Assembly (NCBI RefSeq): GCF_014698035.1
Contig: NZ_JACJSF010000080.1
Span: 1-35,547, forward strand
DNA: 35,547 nucleotides
Reading direction: 5' to 3'
Origin: Desmonostoc muscorum FACHB-395
GTDB lineage: Bacteria > Cyanobacteriota > Cyanobacteriia > Cyanobacteriales > Nostocaceae
Position 1 is the stretch's first letter. Every line of letters begins with the position of its first letter. The notes under the pieces were generated by a model. That model saw only the letters and a program-made list of their open reading frames with translations, had not been told where the DNA came from and did no database searches. Positions 16,216-24,228 of the stretch are shown here, piece by piece. The translations under genes and the position numbers were made by a program.

Positions 16216-16578
16216 TTAGCGAATAAATTTACTAACAGTCTGGAGCAAGGTATTTTCGTCTACAGGTTTGACTAAATAGCCATCGGCACCACTCATATTG
16301 CCCCAAGTTCTATCAACATCTGTGTTTTTAGTTGAGCAAATCACTACCGGGATTCCTTTTGTTGTCGGATCGGCTTTCAACTTGCGGCAGAACTCAAATC
16401 CACTTTGGCCTGGCAAAATCAAATCCAGTAAGATCAAGTCAGGTTTTTGTTGTTTCAACCGCAGTTGAGCCTCTTCACCACTACGAACTTCATAAACTGA
16501 ATATCCTCCTTGCTCTAGGTAACGTGTCATCTTTTCGGATTCTGTGAGGCTATCTTCAACTAAAAGAACTTTTTTCAT
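16216..16578 (-). CDS. pixH: CheY-type response regulator (PixH/PtxB type)
   Basis: A 120-residue stand-alone receiver domain. The acidic pair lies in VEDS (E8, D9), the phospho-acceptor is Asp52 in LLDLILP, a Ser/Thr position occurs in ICSTKN and Lys104 in LVKPV completes the active site. It has no output domain. By analogy with Pix and Tax systems it would compete with or complement the PatA-type regulator and convey the signal to the type IV pilus motor. The ATG at 16576-16578 has AGGA 6 nt upstream. The upstream neighbour is the PatA-type gene (145-bp gap), and cheW follows after 14 bp. Confidence 0.94.
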   Translation of the reverse strand: MKKVLLVEDSLTESEKMTRYLEQGGYSVYEVRSGEEAQLRLKQQKPDLILLDLILPGQSGFEFCRKLKADPTTKGIPVVICSTKNTDVDRTWGNMSGADGYLVKPVDENTLLQTVSKFIR

Positions 16579-16723
16579 TTTTTCCTAACTATTTAATTCA
16601 GAATTTGAAAAATAATGGCGACAAATAAATTAACACCAAGCTAGATTTAGAAAGCAATTTCCCATCCACAATCGGTTTTGAAAATGGATGTAGGAGAGGC
16701 ACTGGTATGACTGTCGCTTCAAC

Positions 16724-18079
16724 CTAAACGGTTAAATACTTGTGAAGCATATTGAGTACTTTGTCTTGTTCTACAGGTTTACCTAAAAAGTCAGTTGCTC
16801 CTACTAATTTTGCTCGCATCCGATCTACTATTCCATCTTTCCCAGTTAAGATGACAACCGGCACATTTTTGAGACTTGGAGTTTTACGGATTTGAGAACA
16901 AATTTCATAGCCATTTACTTTTGGCATCAAAAGATCCAAAAAAATGAAGTCTGGCTTGGTTTTAATTAGGTTTAAAACTGCCGTCAAGGAATCTTGAATG
17001 CCAACAAAGCGATAACCTTGATGGATGAGAATTTCCTCCAAACTGCGACAGATCATCGGACTATCATCCACACATGCTACTAAAGGTCTTGAGACATCAA
17101 TAATTACTTTACTAGCCGCTGGGGGGGGAACTTGTATAACAGCTGGGGGAGCAACTTGTATAACAGTGTTCTCTTCTTTTTTCAGTGAAGAATTGAAATT
17201 ATTAACTGCACTGGACGGACTGACAATTTCTTTACTAGTCGCTGGGGGAGCAACTTTGTTGAAATTGGGTGCAAATTGTAAAACAGTGTCCTCTTCTCTG
17301 TTCGGTGAAGAATTGGAATTATTAACTGCACCGGACGGGTTGCCAGTTTCTTTACTAATCCCAACCTGCCTGAGCTTTGGAGTTGGTGAAAAAGCGATCG
17401 CCCCTGTTTTTACCAATGTCATCAATAACCGAGTCAAAGCTAAGACATCCCGACCGCTTTTTTGCCCTAGACCTCGTAAAGTTTTTGTGCCATCAACTAG
17501 AGCAATAATCTGCTTAGAGGATGCTTGTCCTTGGAGTAACTCAATTTGTTGAATGATCGGAAATAAATTGGGCGAGTAGGTTGCCAGTCCTGCATCTCGC
17601 CATTCTTGCCAGGCTTGTGTAGCCCGTTTCAAGACTTCCTCAGTTGGTATTACAGCTAAGAGAACCCCAGGAACTTCACCAACAACGGTAGTATGTGACA
17701 ACTGCCCTGCTGGATTGTTGCCATTTCTTTTGGCTTCAATGTACTGCATGATATCAAACAGGACTTCAGCGATTGAGCTTGCAATCAGGCTAACAAGTTG
17801 TTGTTGTTCGATTAATTTTTGTTCTCGCAACTTAGCAAGAATGGAATACTCGCGGTAATTTTCCTGGGGAGAGACAAGCCGCTCTAACTGTGTCACATCC
17901 ACATTAGAACAGTACCGCAACAAATGTCGTCGCCATCGCTCATCGGCATTAGAACCGCCAGCCTGCCAAATTAATCGTCCTAAACGAAAATATAGCGTCC
18001 AAGTTGGCCCATCCCTTGCTTCAAGATTTAGCCTACCTGTAAATAATTTAGTTTGAAGTTGCTCGATCAATTGATTCAC
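16724..18079 (-). CDS. pixG: PatA-type response regulator, PATAN domain plus receiver (PixG/PtxA type)
   Basis: I choose GTG at 18077-18079, 10 nt after a perfect AGGAGGT (18090-18096 on the complement). The GTG at 18089-18091 that opens the frame overlaps this site and cannot be used with it. The resulting 451 residues carry an N-terminal PATAN/DUF4388-like region (about 1-235), a Ser/Asn/Pro-rich linker with an internal tandem duplication, and a C-terminal receiver (about 330-451) with Asp382 in IFLDLLMP and Lys in LGKPV. This reversed order (output first, receiver last) is that of PatA, PixG and TaxP1 in cyanobacteria. It is the first gene of the chemosensory operon, so the promoter should lie between 18092 and gvpC. 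It probably gives the motility output together with CheY. Confidence 0.92.
   Translation of the reverse strand: MNQLIEQLQTKLFTGRLNLEARDGPTWTLYFRLGRLIWQAGGSNADERWRRHLLRYCSNVDVTQLERLVSPQENYREYSILAKLREQKLIEQQQLVSLIASSIAEVLFDIMQYIEAKRNGNNPAGQLSHTTVVGEVPGVLLAVIPTEEVLKRATQAWQEWRDAGLATYSPNLFPIIQQIELLQGQASSKQIIALVDGTKTLRGLGQKSGRDVLALTRLLMTLVKTGAIAFSPTPKLRQVGISKETGNPSGAVNNSNSSPNREEDTVLQFAPNFNKVAPPATSKEIVSPSSAVNNFNSSLKKEENTVIQVAPPAVIQVPPPAASKVIIDVSRPLVACVDDSPMICRSLEEILIHQGYRFVGIQDSLTAVLNLIKTKPDFIFLDLLMPKVNGYEICSQIRKTPSLKNVPVVILTGKDGIVDRMRAKLVGATDFLGKPVEQDKVLNMLHKYLTV
17117..17370 (-). repeat. Tandem duplication in the PatA-type linker
   Basis: A block of roughly 85 bp recurs with a period of 120 bp (the cagtgtt...gaagaatt segment at 17164 and its copy at 17284). 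At protein level it gives NPSGAVNNSNSSPNREEDTV and SPSSAVNNFNSSLKKEENTV. A shorter 24-bp repeat (gctgggg...cttgtataaca) occurs twice at about 17119-17166. Copies are in frame, so only linker length changes. Confidence 0.75.
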
Positions 18080-18520
18080 AATGGATCGCACCTCCTAATA
18101 TATCTAGAGTTTTGCATTTACATTAGAATTGCTCAAACAATCCAGCTTACTAACTTTATTGTGAGATTGCCAATAGCACAGTTCAAAACCTTGATTGAGC
18201 TATCCCAGCTTGTTATATCCCTTTCCAATCTGGATATTTTTAAAGTTAAAAGCCAGAAACTTGAACAAAGATTTAAGCTCTTTTTCTAATTATTAATAGG
18301 TTAACTATATTACTTTTGCCATATTACATCTACTGAGCAAATTGCTTGTATAGATGTAGTTGCAATACAGACCTGAAAAAGATGGAAATGTTGAATACTA
18401 CAAAGTATAGACCAGCTTTAATACTTATCGAATTTGTACTCTGCTGCTTAAGGCAAAAGATACAAGCGATCGCCCAACTGCTAGTCTGCAAATACAAAAA
18501 ATGAGCTTGAATTAAGTTTG
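18080..18520. promoter_or_regulatory. Spacer between gvpC and the chemosensory operon
   Basis: About 430 bp of AT-rich DNA. The operon promoter must lie here if the patA-type gene is first, but I cannot point to a convincing -35/-10 pair. It ends in a perfect Shine-Dalgarno AGGAGGT (complement of 18090-18096). An 8-bp inverted repeat, tacatcta (18325-18332) and tagatgta (18351-18358), brackets gagcaaattgctt and could be an operator or a weak terminator for the gvp transcript. The 64-codon frame at 18330-18524 is hydrophobic, unrecognised and probably not a gene. Confidence 0.5.
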
Positions 18521-19219
18521 TCAAAAAATTGCTTGTTGCCGAATAAAGTATTGGCGATCGCGTTGTTCTAGTACCCCTTGTTTGATTAAGGAGCGCAGAA
18601 TATCTATCGTTTGTACACGGCTTAAGCCTATCACCTCTTCAATTTCTATCAGAGTAGCTCCTTCAGCTTGCTGAATGTATTGCTGCACTTTAGATTTAAC
18701 ATTATCTGCATTCAACGCAGGCGCTTTCCTAGTCATGGTATTGACGGCAGGACGAAAACCTGTGGCTTTAATTGCAGAACGGGAGATTGACCATTTTGGA
18801 ACTGTTGCAACTAATTTCTCTTCTTTAGCAGGAGTCGGGGAAACTGCTTGTTCATGAGTGCGATCGCCCCAAACACTCTTATGTAAGATTTCCCGGAAAT
18901 TTTGCAAGTTTTGGAATAATGCCTGAGCCTTTGCTGCCCGCTGTTGGCGGTATTCTTGCTGGCGTTGCCAGACATCTGTTTTTATTTGCAATATTTCCAA
19001 TTGCCGCTCTACAATCTCTTGCTGAAATTGCTGCTGTTGTAAGTTCCTGTCGTTGTGAAGGCTGGTAACAAAACTGCTCAATTCTTGATGAAGCATATCT
19101 GCTTGCAGCTGCAATTCTTGTTGAGTTAGCTGTTTCCACTGGTTAACTTGTTGACGGCGTTCAGCAGTTATTTGCAATCGCTGCGATCGCTCTTGTTCCC
19201 ATAAATTCTTGAGAGCCAT
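18521..19219 (-). CDS. gvpC: GvpC-like gas vesicle outer protein with C-terminal winged helix
   Basis: The 232-residue protein begins MALKNLWEQERSQR, close to GvpC N-termini of cyanobacteria as I remember them (MALKDKWQQDR type). Gln/Arg-rich helical repeats follow (about 15-118: QQQFQQEIVERQLEI, RQQRAAKAQALFQNLQNFRE) and end at HKSVWG, a GvpC-like closing motif. The repeat region is short, at most about three 33-residue units. After a basic linker, residues 175-228 look like a winged helix (KVQQYIQQAEGATLIEIEEV, then LSRVQTIDILRSLIKQGVLE). GvpC stiffens the vesicle by binding GvpA on the outside; a DNA-binding-like tail is not needed for that. The ATG has GGAG 10 nt upstream. It follows gvpA with a stem-loop between them. 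Confidence 0.8.
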   Translation of the reverse strand: MALKNLWEQERSQRLQITAERRQQVNQWKQLTQQELQLQADMLHQELSSFVTSLHNDRNLQQQQFQQEIVERQLEILQIKTDVWQRQQEYRQQRAAKAQALFQNLQNFREILHKSVWGDRTHEQAVSPTPAKEEKLVATVPKWSISRSAIKATGFRPAVNTMTRKAPALNADNVKSKVQQYIQQAEGATLIEIEEVIGLSRVQTIDILRSLIKQGVLEQRDRQYFIRQQAIF

Positions 19220-19301
19220 CAGATGATATCTCCTATTTTGTTAACTAGAAATATTAAATAAGCTGTTACGCATTTATTTTGTACATTTACCTAATGACTG
19301 A

Positions 19302-19338
19302 TGACAGATGACTGTTAACCGTCAATAGTCATCTGTCA
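19302..19338 (-). terminator. Stem-loop between gvpA and gvpC
   Basis: tgacagatgact (19302-19313) and agtcatctgtca (19327-19338) form a perfect 12-bp stem with a 13-nt loop. It lies downstream of gvpA and upstream of gvpC in the transcript. No long T-run follows, so it fits partial termination or 3'-end protection of an abundant gvpA message better than a strong terminator. Confidence 0.6.
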
Positions 19339-19417
19339 ACGACCATCAAGAGTATTTATATACTTTAAACGCGCATCAGCTTAGAAGCCATAAAGACTCC
19401 CTTTTTCTAATGTGGTG

Positions 19418-19639
19418 TTAAGCAGCAGATGGAACAGCAGCCTGAGATGTTAAACCAACTGCCTCAGCATATCTTAAGTAAGTTTCAACTGAAGCAATAA
19501 CAATCCGAGCTTCTATTGATAGCAGTTCAATACCAACTAAAGAAACACGTACCCAAGCATCAATTACAATTCCTTTGTCCAAGATGCGGTCAATAACTTC
19601 AGCCAAACTTGAAGATGAGTTAACTTTTTCAACAGCCAT
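19418..19639 (-). CDS. gvpA: Major gas vesicle structural protein GvpA
   Basis: The 73-residue product MAVEKVNSSSSLAEVIDRIL... AWVRVSLVGIELLSIEARI... TYLRYAEAVGLT is the canonical GvpA, whose ribs form the gas vesicle wall. The ATG at 19637-19639 with GGGAG 9 nt upstream is chosen; the frame is open six codons further to a TTG, which would be non-canonical for the family. There is a single copy in this window, whereas many cyanobacteria carry tandem gvpA genes. It is seventh in the minus-strand series rather than first, so it most likely has its own promoter in the AT-rich 238 bp upstream. Very high expression relative to its neighbours is expected from the family. Confidence 0.97.
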   Translation of the reverse strand: MAVEKVNSSSSLAEVIDRILDKGIVIDAWVRVSLVGIELLSIEARIVIASVETYLRYAEAVGLTSQAAVPSAA

Positions 19640-19877
19640 TTTCTTTTTCTCCCACAACTCTAATTATTTATTTCATTTTGCTCTGATTGAGCAGTAGGTA
19701 AAACTTACACAATGTGTTTTATTCTTCCTGGGTTTAGTATTCCCAAAAAAGGAGATAAATATAACAAAATAAAAAAATACTAAAAAGTTCACAATATTTT
19801 TTTAGACAAAAATTAAAGAAAAAATTATCTCATCTTTATATTTTCTGGGAAAGTTTTAAATATGATTTTTTATGAAT
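19640..19877 (-). promoter_or_regulatory. AT-rich leader of gvpA, likely promoter region
   Basis: This 238-bp spacer is extremely AT-rich and separates the end of the gvpW-like gene from gvpA. GvpA needs far more transcript than the assembly proteins, so a dedicated promoter here is plausible. Candidate boxes exist on the minus strand (a TTGTGA and a TTATAT) but their spacing is poor, so I do not assign one. The gvpA Shine-Dalgarno is GGGAG, complement of 19649-19653. Confidence 0.45.
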
Positions 19878-20567
19878 TTATATGAAAGTATTTTTTAAAA
19901 AATGATATGGTGGTAGAGATTCGCTCAGTGACAATTGCCAGTGTGAGCATTGTACCTGCCAGAGGGAAAACAGTTGCGTACTGAGCGTTGAATCGTTGCG
20001 CTGTGCCAAAAAGTGGATTTGCCGCACATCTGACTGTCGAGTTTCACAGATAACATTTGTATATGTTTTGAGAATTAACTCGTTCAAGAGTTCCCACTGT
20101 TCGCATTGTTGTTCTTGAAATGCTTGCTGTGTTTGGTAGCGTTGTTTTTTAGCTAATAAATAGGCTTTTCCCCTGGCATCAATAGTGTCAGAATCGTCAA
20201 GTAAAGAACAGGCTGTCACTTTTACACTGTACTCAACTTTGTCTGCTAGCTGAGTTAGGGTTTCTAGATATTGCTCTTGGTGCTTCTCTAGATGATTCAG
20301 CAGTTTTTCCACAGAGGTAAAACCCCTCCCAAAGCGTAGGGGAAGAAGGGGAGTTTGTTGAAAAAGTTCTCGAATCACGCGATCGTGGTTTAATACAGCT
20401 TGAAGTAAACGCTCATCCGTTGCCTGTATTTCCTCCAGTGAGATTTCCGGCTCTATGATCGCGCCTAAACCAGAAGAGTAAACTAGTTCAATATTCCTTT
20501 CCATCCCTAAAGGTAGAACAAGCGGTGATGCGGTGGGGACTAGAAGAGCATAAGCGTATATTGACAT
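19878..20567 (-). CDS. gvpW: GvpF/GvpL-family gas vesicle protein, GvpW-like
   Basis: The 229-residue protein opens with MSIYAYALLVPTASPLVLPL, has HDRVIRELFQQTPLLPLRFG (the conserved HDxVI...PLRFG core of GvpF/L) and continues with coiled segments (YLLAKKQRYQTQQAFQEQQ). It is distinct from the other family member at 23014. The opening and the LLAKKQ motif match what I remember of GvpW from Microcystis and Anabaena clusters. GvpF/L proteins are thought to act as assembly factors or minor vesicle components. It lies between the AAA+ gene and gvpA. No strong ribosome binding site precedes the ATG at 20565-20567. The choice between gvpW and gvpL is uncertain; family membership is not. Confidence 0.85.
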   Translation of the reverse strand: MSIYAYALLVPTASPLVLPLGMERNIELVYSSGLGAIIEPEISLEEIQATDERLLQAVLNHDRVIRELFQQTPLLPLRFGRGFTSVEKLLNHLEKHQEQYLETLTQLADKVEYSVKVTACSLLDDSDTIDARGKAYLLAKKQRYQTQQAFQEQQCEQWELLNELILKTYTNVICETRQSDVRQIHFLAQRNDSTLSTQLFSLWQVQCSHWQLSLSESLPPYHFLKNTFI

Positions 20568-20854
20568 AAATAATTAAGTCGGGACAAATAAAGTTAACTA
20601 ACTAATAATTCCCTTTTGTTCTACCAAAGTTAGGAAGTCCTCCGGGACGCTTCTTTTGACATCAAAGGTGTTTTCGGAGGATAAGTAGCTTCCGCTCTGA
20701 ACTTTTGTGTTTTTTCAAGTCAGAGACTATTGGTCTGTCTCATTAAATTTGAGGGATAAGAGAACGAACCGCGAAGGCGCGAAGTACACGGAGGAAGAAG
20801 GAAAGAAGAGAATTTGAAATTTGATTCACCTATTAACATTTCTGGGATAGACCA
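20568..20854. other. Spacer with degenerate cyanobacterial repeat
   Basis: No gene. The stretch cgaaccgcgaaggcgcgaag (from about 20764) followed by tacacggagg is a version of the dispersed motif 'aaccgc-aaggcgc-aag-acac-gagg' common in cyanobacterial genomes. A related copy lies in the next spacer at about 22798-22845. The rest is AT-rich and holds no clear signal. Confidence 0.55.
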
Positions 20855-22678
20855 CTATTGAGATTGATGCTGATTAGCAAGCATTTGGTATGTAACTTGG
20901 AAATCATCATTTGTAATCTGAATCAAACTGGAGTCAGTCAATCCTTGGACGCGGTATCGACGAATGGCGCTTAAAGCAGCTTGATTGCTCAACAAAGCCA
21001 AGTCTGCTCCATTCCAACCCTCGGTAACTGTCGCCCAAGTTTCTAAATCGACATCAACCAGGGGACGATCTAGATTGTGAACTCGTAAAATCGCTAATCG
21101 GCTGGCCCGATCTGGTAGATCGATTTTTATTTGTAAGTCCAATCTTCCGGCTCTGAGCAAGGCAGGATCGAGCGCTTCTGGACGATTGGTTGCTCCTACT
21201 AACAGTACTTTCGGGCATTCATGCAACCCATCAAGTTCGGTGAGTAGTTGACCGACAACGCGATCGCTAACTCCAGAATCACCAGTGAATCGTCCCCGTG
21301 CTGGTGCCAGGGTATCAATTTCATCTATAAACACAACGCAAGGAGCTGCTTGCCGAGCTTTGCGAAAGAGTTCTCTGACTGCTTGTTCTGCGGCTCCTAC
21401 CCATCGGCTGAGTAATTCCGGGCCATTCACAGCAATAAAGTTGGCTCTAGCCTGGGAAGCGATCGCTTTTGCCAGTAATGTTTTTCCGGTTCCCGGCGGC
21501 CCCCACAACAAAATCCCACGGGGAGGCTTGGCTTTGGTTTGCTCGTATAGTTCGGGATAGAGGAGTGCGCCCTCTACAGATTCTTGAAGTTTTTGTTTCA
21601 CATCATCCAATCCACCAATGTCATCCCAACTGACACTTGGTACTTCAACTGCTACATCTCTGAGAACTGAGGGTTTTATCTCCTTAATTGCTTCGAGAAA
21701 ATCCTGCTGTACGATAGTCATGTTCTCAGGAACGGGACTGTTGAGCGAGGGGACTTGACGACGAAGGGCAACGTAGGCTGCTTTTTGGCAAAGAGCTTTA
21801 ATATCGGCACCAACAAAACCGACTGCCAAATCAGCGATCGCTCCTAAATTAACCGAAGTCTCCAAAGGCATGGCACTTGTCAAAATCGTGAGAATTTCCA
21901 ATCGTCCATTGCGATCGGGAACCCGAAACTGAACTTCGCGATCGAAGCGTCCCGGACGACGCAGCGCCGGATCGAGATAATCGGGACGATTTGTTGCCGC
22001 TAATACAAGTACGCCTTCGGTTTTAGCGAACCCATCCATTAACCCAAGCAACTGCGCCACTAGTCTTTTTTCAACTTCACCTTCCACTTGGCTGCGATCT
22101 GGGGCAAGGCTGTCAATTTCGTCAATAAATATCAGGCAGGGAGCAGAACGAGTTGCTTTCTCAAAAATACTTCGCAAACGAGCTTCTGCTTCCCCGTAAT
22201 ACTTGCTCATCACCTCTGGGCCATTGATGGCAATGTAGTTTAACTCTAACTCTTCTGCCAAAACACGGGCTGTTAAAGTTTTTCCCGTACCGGGCGGGCC
22301 AACGAGCAAAACCCCACGTGGAGGCTCTAACCCTAATTTCACCAATAAATCTGGACGTTTTAGGGGAATTTCAACTAGCTCTCTGATTTCTTGGAGAACA
22401 TCAGCCAAGCCGCCGATACCTTGCCAAGAAGCTTTTGAGTTCGTCCGAGCTGATGGGGGGGTGACATCAGTATCATCCATTGGTGTAGCTGCATCGGTGG
22501 AATTGGATCTGGCTCGGCTGGAATTATTTGTTCTCGGAATATTGCCTTGCCGGGGAATACTACTGAGATTATGAGACCGAATTTGAATAGAAGTTTTTAA
22601 CTCCCCTTTCTCTACTTTTTCTTCTAAAGCTTTGGCAATTTCTAATAGGTGTTCAAATCCTTTAAATATGTCGTCCAT
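20855..22678 (-). CDS. Tandem AAA+ ATPase of the CDC48 type in the gas vesicle cluster
   Basis: About 607 residues from the ATG at 22676-22678; a GTG three codons upstream is also possible. A coiled N-terminus (DDIFKGFEHLLEIAKALEEK) and a Ser/Asn-rich linker lead to two AAA modules. Each has Walker A GPPGTGKT (about 127-134 and 393-400), Walker B (CLIFIDEID, CVVFIDEID) and sensor/arginine-finger regions (NRPDYLDPALRRPGRFDR, NRPEALDPALLRAGRLD). It resembles CDC48/VCP without the large N-domain of those unfoldases. Lying between gvpF and the gvpW-like gene, it probably remodels gas vesicle proteins or assembly complexes; the role is inferred from context. GvpN, a MoxR-type ATPase, is encoded separately in the same cluster. 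Confidence 0.9.
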   Translation of the reverse strand: MDDIFKGFEHLLEIAKALEEKVEKGELKTSIQIRSHNLSSIPRQGNIPRTNNSSRARSNSTDAATPMDDTDVTPPSARTNSKASWQGIGGLADVLQEIRELVEIPLKRPDLLVKLGLEPPRGVLLVGPPGTGKTLTARVLAEELELNYIAINGPEVMSKYYGEAEARLRSIFEKATRSAPCLIFIDEIDSLAPDRSQVEGEVEKRLVAQLLGLMDGFAKTEGVLVLAATNRPDYLDPALRRPGRFDREVQFRVPDRNGRLEILTILTSAMPLETSVNLGAIADLAVGFVGADIKALCQKAAYVALRRQVPSLNSPVPENMTIVQQDFLEAIKEIKPSVLRDVAVEVPSVSWDDIGGLDDVKQKLQESVEGALLYPELYEQTKAKPPRGILLWGPPGTGKTLLAKAIASQARANFIAVNGPELLSRWVGAAEQAVRELFRKARQAAPCVVFIDEIDTLAPARGRFTGDSGVSDRVVGQLLTELDGLHECPKVLLVGATNRPEALDPALLRAGRLDLQIKIDLPDRASRLAILRVHNLDRPLVDVDLETWATVTEGWNGADLALLSNQAALSAIRRYRVQGLTDSSLIQITNDDFQVTYQMLANQHQSQ

Positions 22679-23013
22679 TGATTTCACTTAAATAAAAGGT
22701 AGAGAAAAATTTAATTTCTAAAAAATTTAACAGTTTCAATTTTTATTGCTGTTCATACCAATTCTCTATAAAGATGAACATAGCGAATTAACTTGAGAAA
22801 ATCTCTGCGTACCTTTGCGCTAACCTCCGCGTACCTTTGCGTTAAAAAAAACTATGATTTGGCACAGCATCAAAAAGAAACGGTATCAATAGGGAGGGGA
22901 ATTAATTTAATTGGAACTGAACAAGTAAGTCGGTGAAAAAAACCTAACCATAATTAAGAAGATAAACTAGACTAAAATCCTCTTCCCTCCTGCATCATCC
23001 CAACTACAAATAT
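22679..23013. other. Spacer between gvpF and the AAA+ gene
   Basis: No gene. At about 22798-22845 the pair tctgcgtacctttgcg and ctccgcgtacctttgcg is a degenerate copy of the dispersed repeat also seen upstream of the gvpW-like gene. The remainder is AT-rich. A promoter for the AAA+ gene could lie here, but none is evident. Confidence 0.5.
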
Positions 23014-23757
23014 TTACGCCGTTGTACTTAATCGAAGACGAGCAAAGTTATACGGAGCAGTGAAATTGTTGTAACGAATTCGCAAACGGTTTTCAAATTG
23101 ACGATCGAGTGCTTCAACGTGTTCGCTAAATTGTGATTCTGCTTCCCAAGGAATTAGGTAGGCTGAATTGTAGATCATTGTGTCCACTTGGGGAGTATTT
23201 TCCACCACCTCGATCGCAATAGAGTTGAGCGTGCTTTTAAATACATCTATGATGCCTTGCTTGCGATCGCTCATTCCCTGTTCGATGGTTTGCCCTATTT
23301 GGATTACCCGCTCCATACTCAGGGGTTGACCGACTAGCTTATCCCTTTCGGTTTTGAGATTTGGGTGTTCTGCCAATAGTCCTTGAATTTCTGCATCGGT
23401 ATCCCAAAAAACTTTGACACTAACTTCTCGGCAACCCGATAACTTCGCAAGCATTTGCGTCAATTCTTCTTGATGAGGACGAATTAATTGCTGTGAAACC
23501 ATTTCCCAACTGGAAACCAAAAGTCCAAATTGCACGGGCAGTAAATAGCGATCGCCTCCTTGCATGATCTCCTCAAGGACTTTTTCATGACTTAGCAGGT
23601 TACGACGGCTGGCCAAATAACGCTCTTGCTGTGCTTCTGAGTAGATTACTGCAAAATCATCCAAAATTTTAATTTGTACGGGTTGCCGATCTAAGCCCTC
23701 TAAATTTAAATTTTGTGGAGCAGGCAAGGTCAAAATTCCATAAATGTAAAAACTCAT
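23014..23757 (-). CDS. gvpF: Gas vesicle protein GvpF
   Basis: The 247-residue protein starts MSFYIYGILTLPAPQNLNLE and carries ASRRNLLSHEKVLEEIM... YLLPVQFGLLV. Its end, DRQFENRLRIRYNNFTAPYN, is a very recognisable GvpF C-terminus. Length and order of motifs fit cyanobacterial GvpF (about 240-250 residues). GvpF is a minor component on the inner, gas-facing side of the vesicle and an assembly factor. It follows gvpK after 36 bp, so the two are probably in one transcript with gvpN and gvpJ. The ATG at 23755-23757 is the only reasonable start. Confidence 0.95.
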   Translation of the reverse strand: MSFYIYGILTLPAPQNLNLEGLDRQPVQIKILDDFAVIYSEAQQERYLASRRNLLSHEKVLEEIMQGGDRYLLPVQFGLLVSSWEMVSQQLIRPHQEELTQMLAKLSGCREVSVKVFWDTDAEIQGLLAEHPNLKTERDKLVGQPLSMERVIQIGQTIEQGMSDRKQGIIDVFKSTLNSIAIEVVENTPQVDTMIYNSAYLIPWEAESQFSEHVEALDRQFENRLRIRYNNFTAPYNFARLRLSTTA

Positions 23758-23793
23758 ATAAATGTCTTACCAAGAAGAATGTAGATAAAAAAG

Positions 23794-24228
23794 TTACAGG
23801 GGTTTAGAAGTGAGTACTAGTCTTAACTTGGCATGAACTAAGCTTAATTGAGCCAGTCCTAAGTCCAAGTCACCTTCAACCACAACACCCATATTTAATA
23901 GGCGATCGAGAAGTTCTAGAATAGAGGGTTGACTAGAGGTTTCACCGGGGTAGTATCCTCCAGATTGGGGAAGTAAATTTCCCATTTCACCCAAGTTAAT
24001 ATTTAGATCGGCTGGGTCAACATCAAATATCTCACAAAGCTGAACAACTTGCTGTTCAAGCTTTTGAAGGCTTTCGGCAGCTCGATCTAATTCAGAGTCG
24101 CTGAGGTTGCCAGCATCCATTCGCCGAATCACCTGAGCTTCCATGAGTTGGCGTATCAGTTCAACAACCGTCAATAACAACGGTGCTAACCCGGAATCGG
24201 AACCTTTTGATTTGCTAATCGCCTGCAT
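23794..24228 (-). CDS. gvpK: Gas vesicle protein GvpK
   Basis: The 144-residue protein shows GLAPLLLTVVELIRQLMEAQ, VIRRMDAGNLSD, then LCEIFDVDPADLNINLGEMG, the signature of GvpK, and ends with a conserved ILELLDRLLNMGVVVEGDLD tail. Length is normal. GvpK is required for vesicle formation in several systems, but its biochemical role is unknown. The ATG lies inside the end of gvpJ (14-bp overlap), which indicates translational coupling. gvpF follows after 36 bp. Confidence 0.96.
   Translation of the reverse strand: MQAISKSKGSDSGLAPLLLTVVELIRQLMEAQVIRRMDAGNLSDSELDRAAESLQKLEQQVVQLCEIFDVDPADLNINLGEMGNLLPQSGGYYPGETSSQPSILELLDRLLNMGVVVEGDLDLGLAQLSLVHAKLRLVLTSKPL

Noticed and set aside
18330..18524. 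64-codon frame downstream of gvpC
   Set aside because: Hydrophobic, AT-rich, overlaps the gvpC stop codon, no family resemblance and no clear ribosome binding site.
19640..19877. Specific sigma-70 promoter boxes for gvpA
   Set aside because: Possible TTGTGA and TTATAT boxes are too far apart, and the region is so AT-rich that chance matches are expected.
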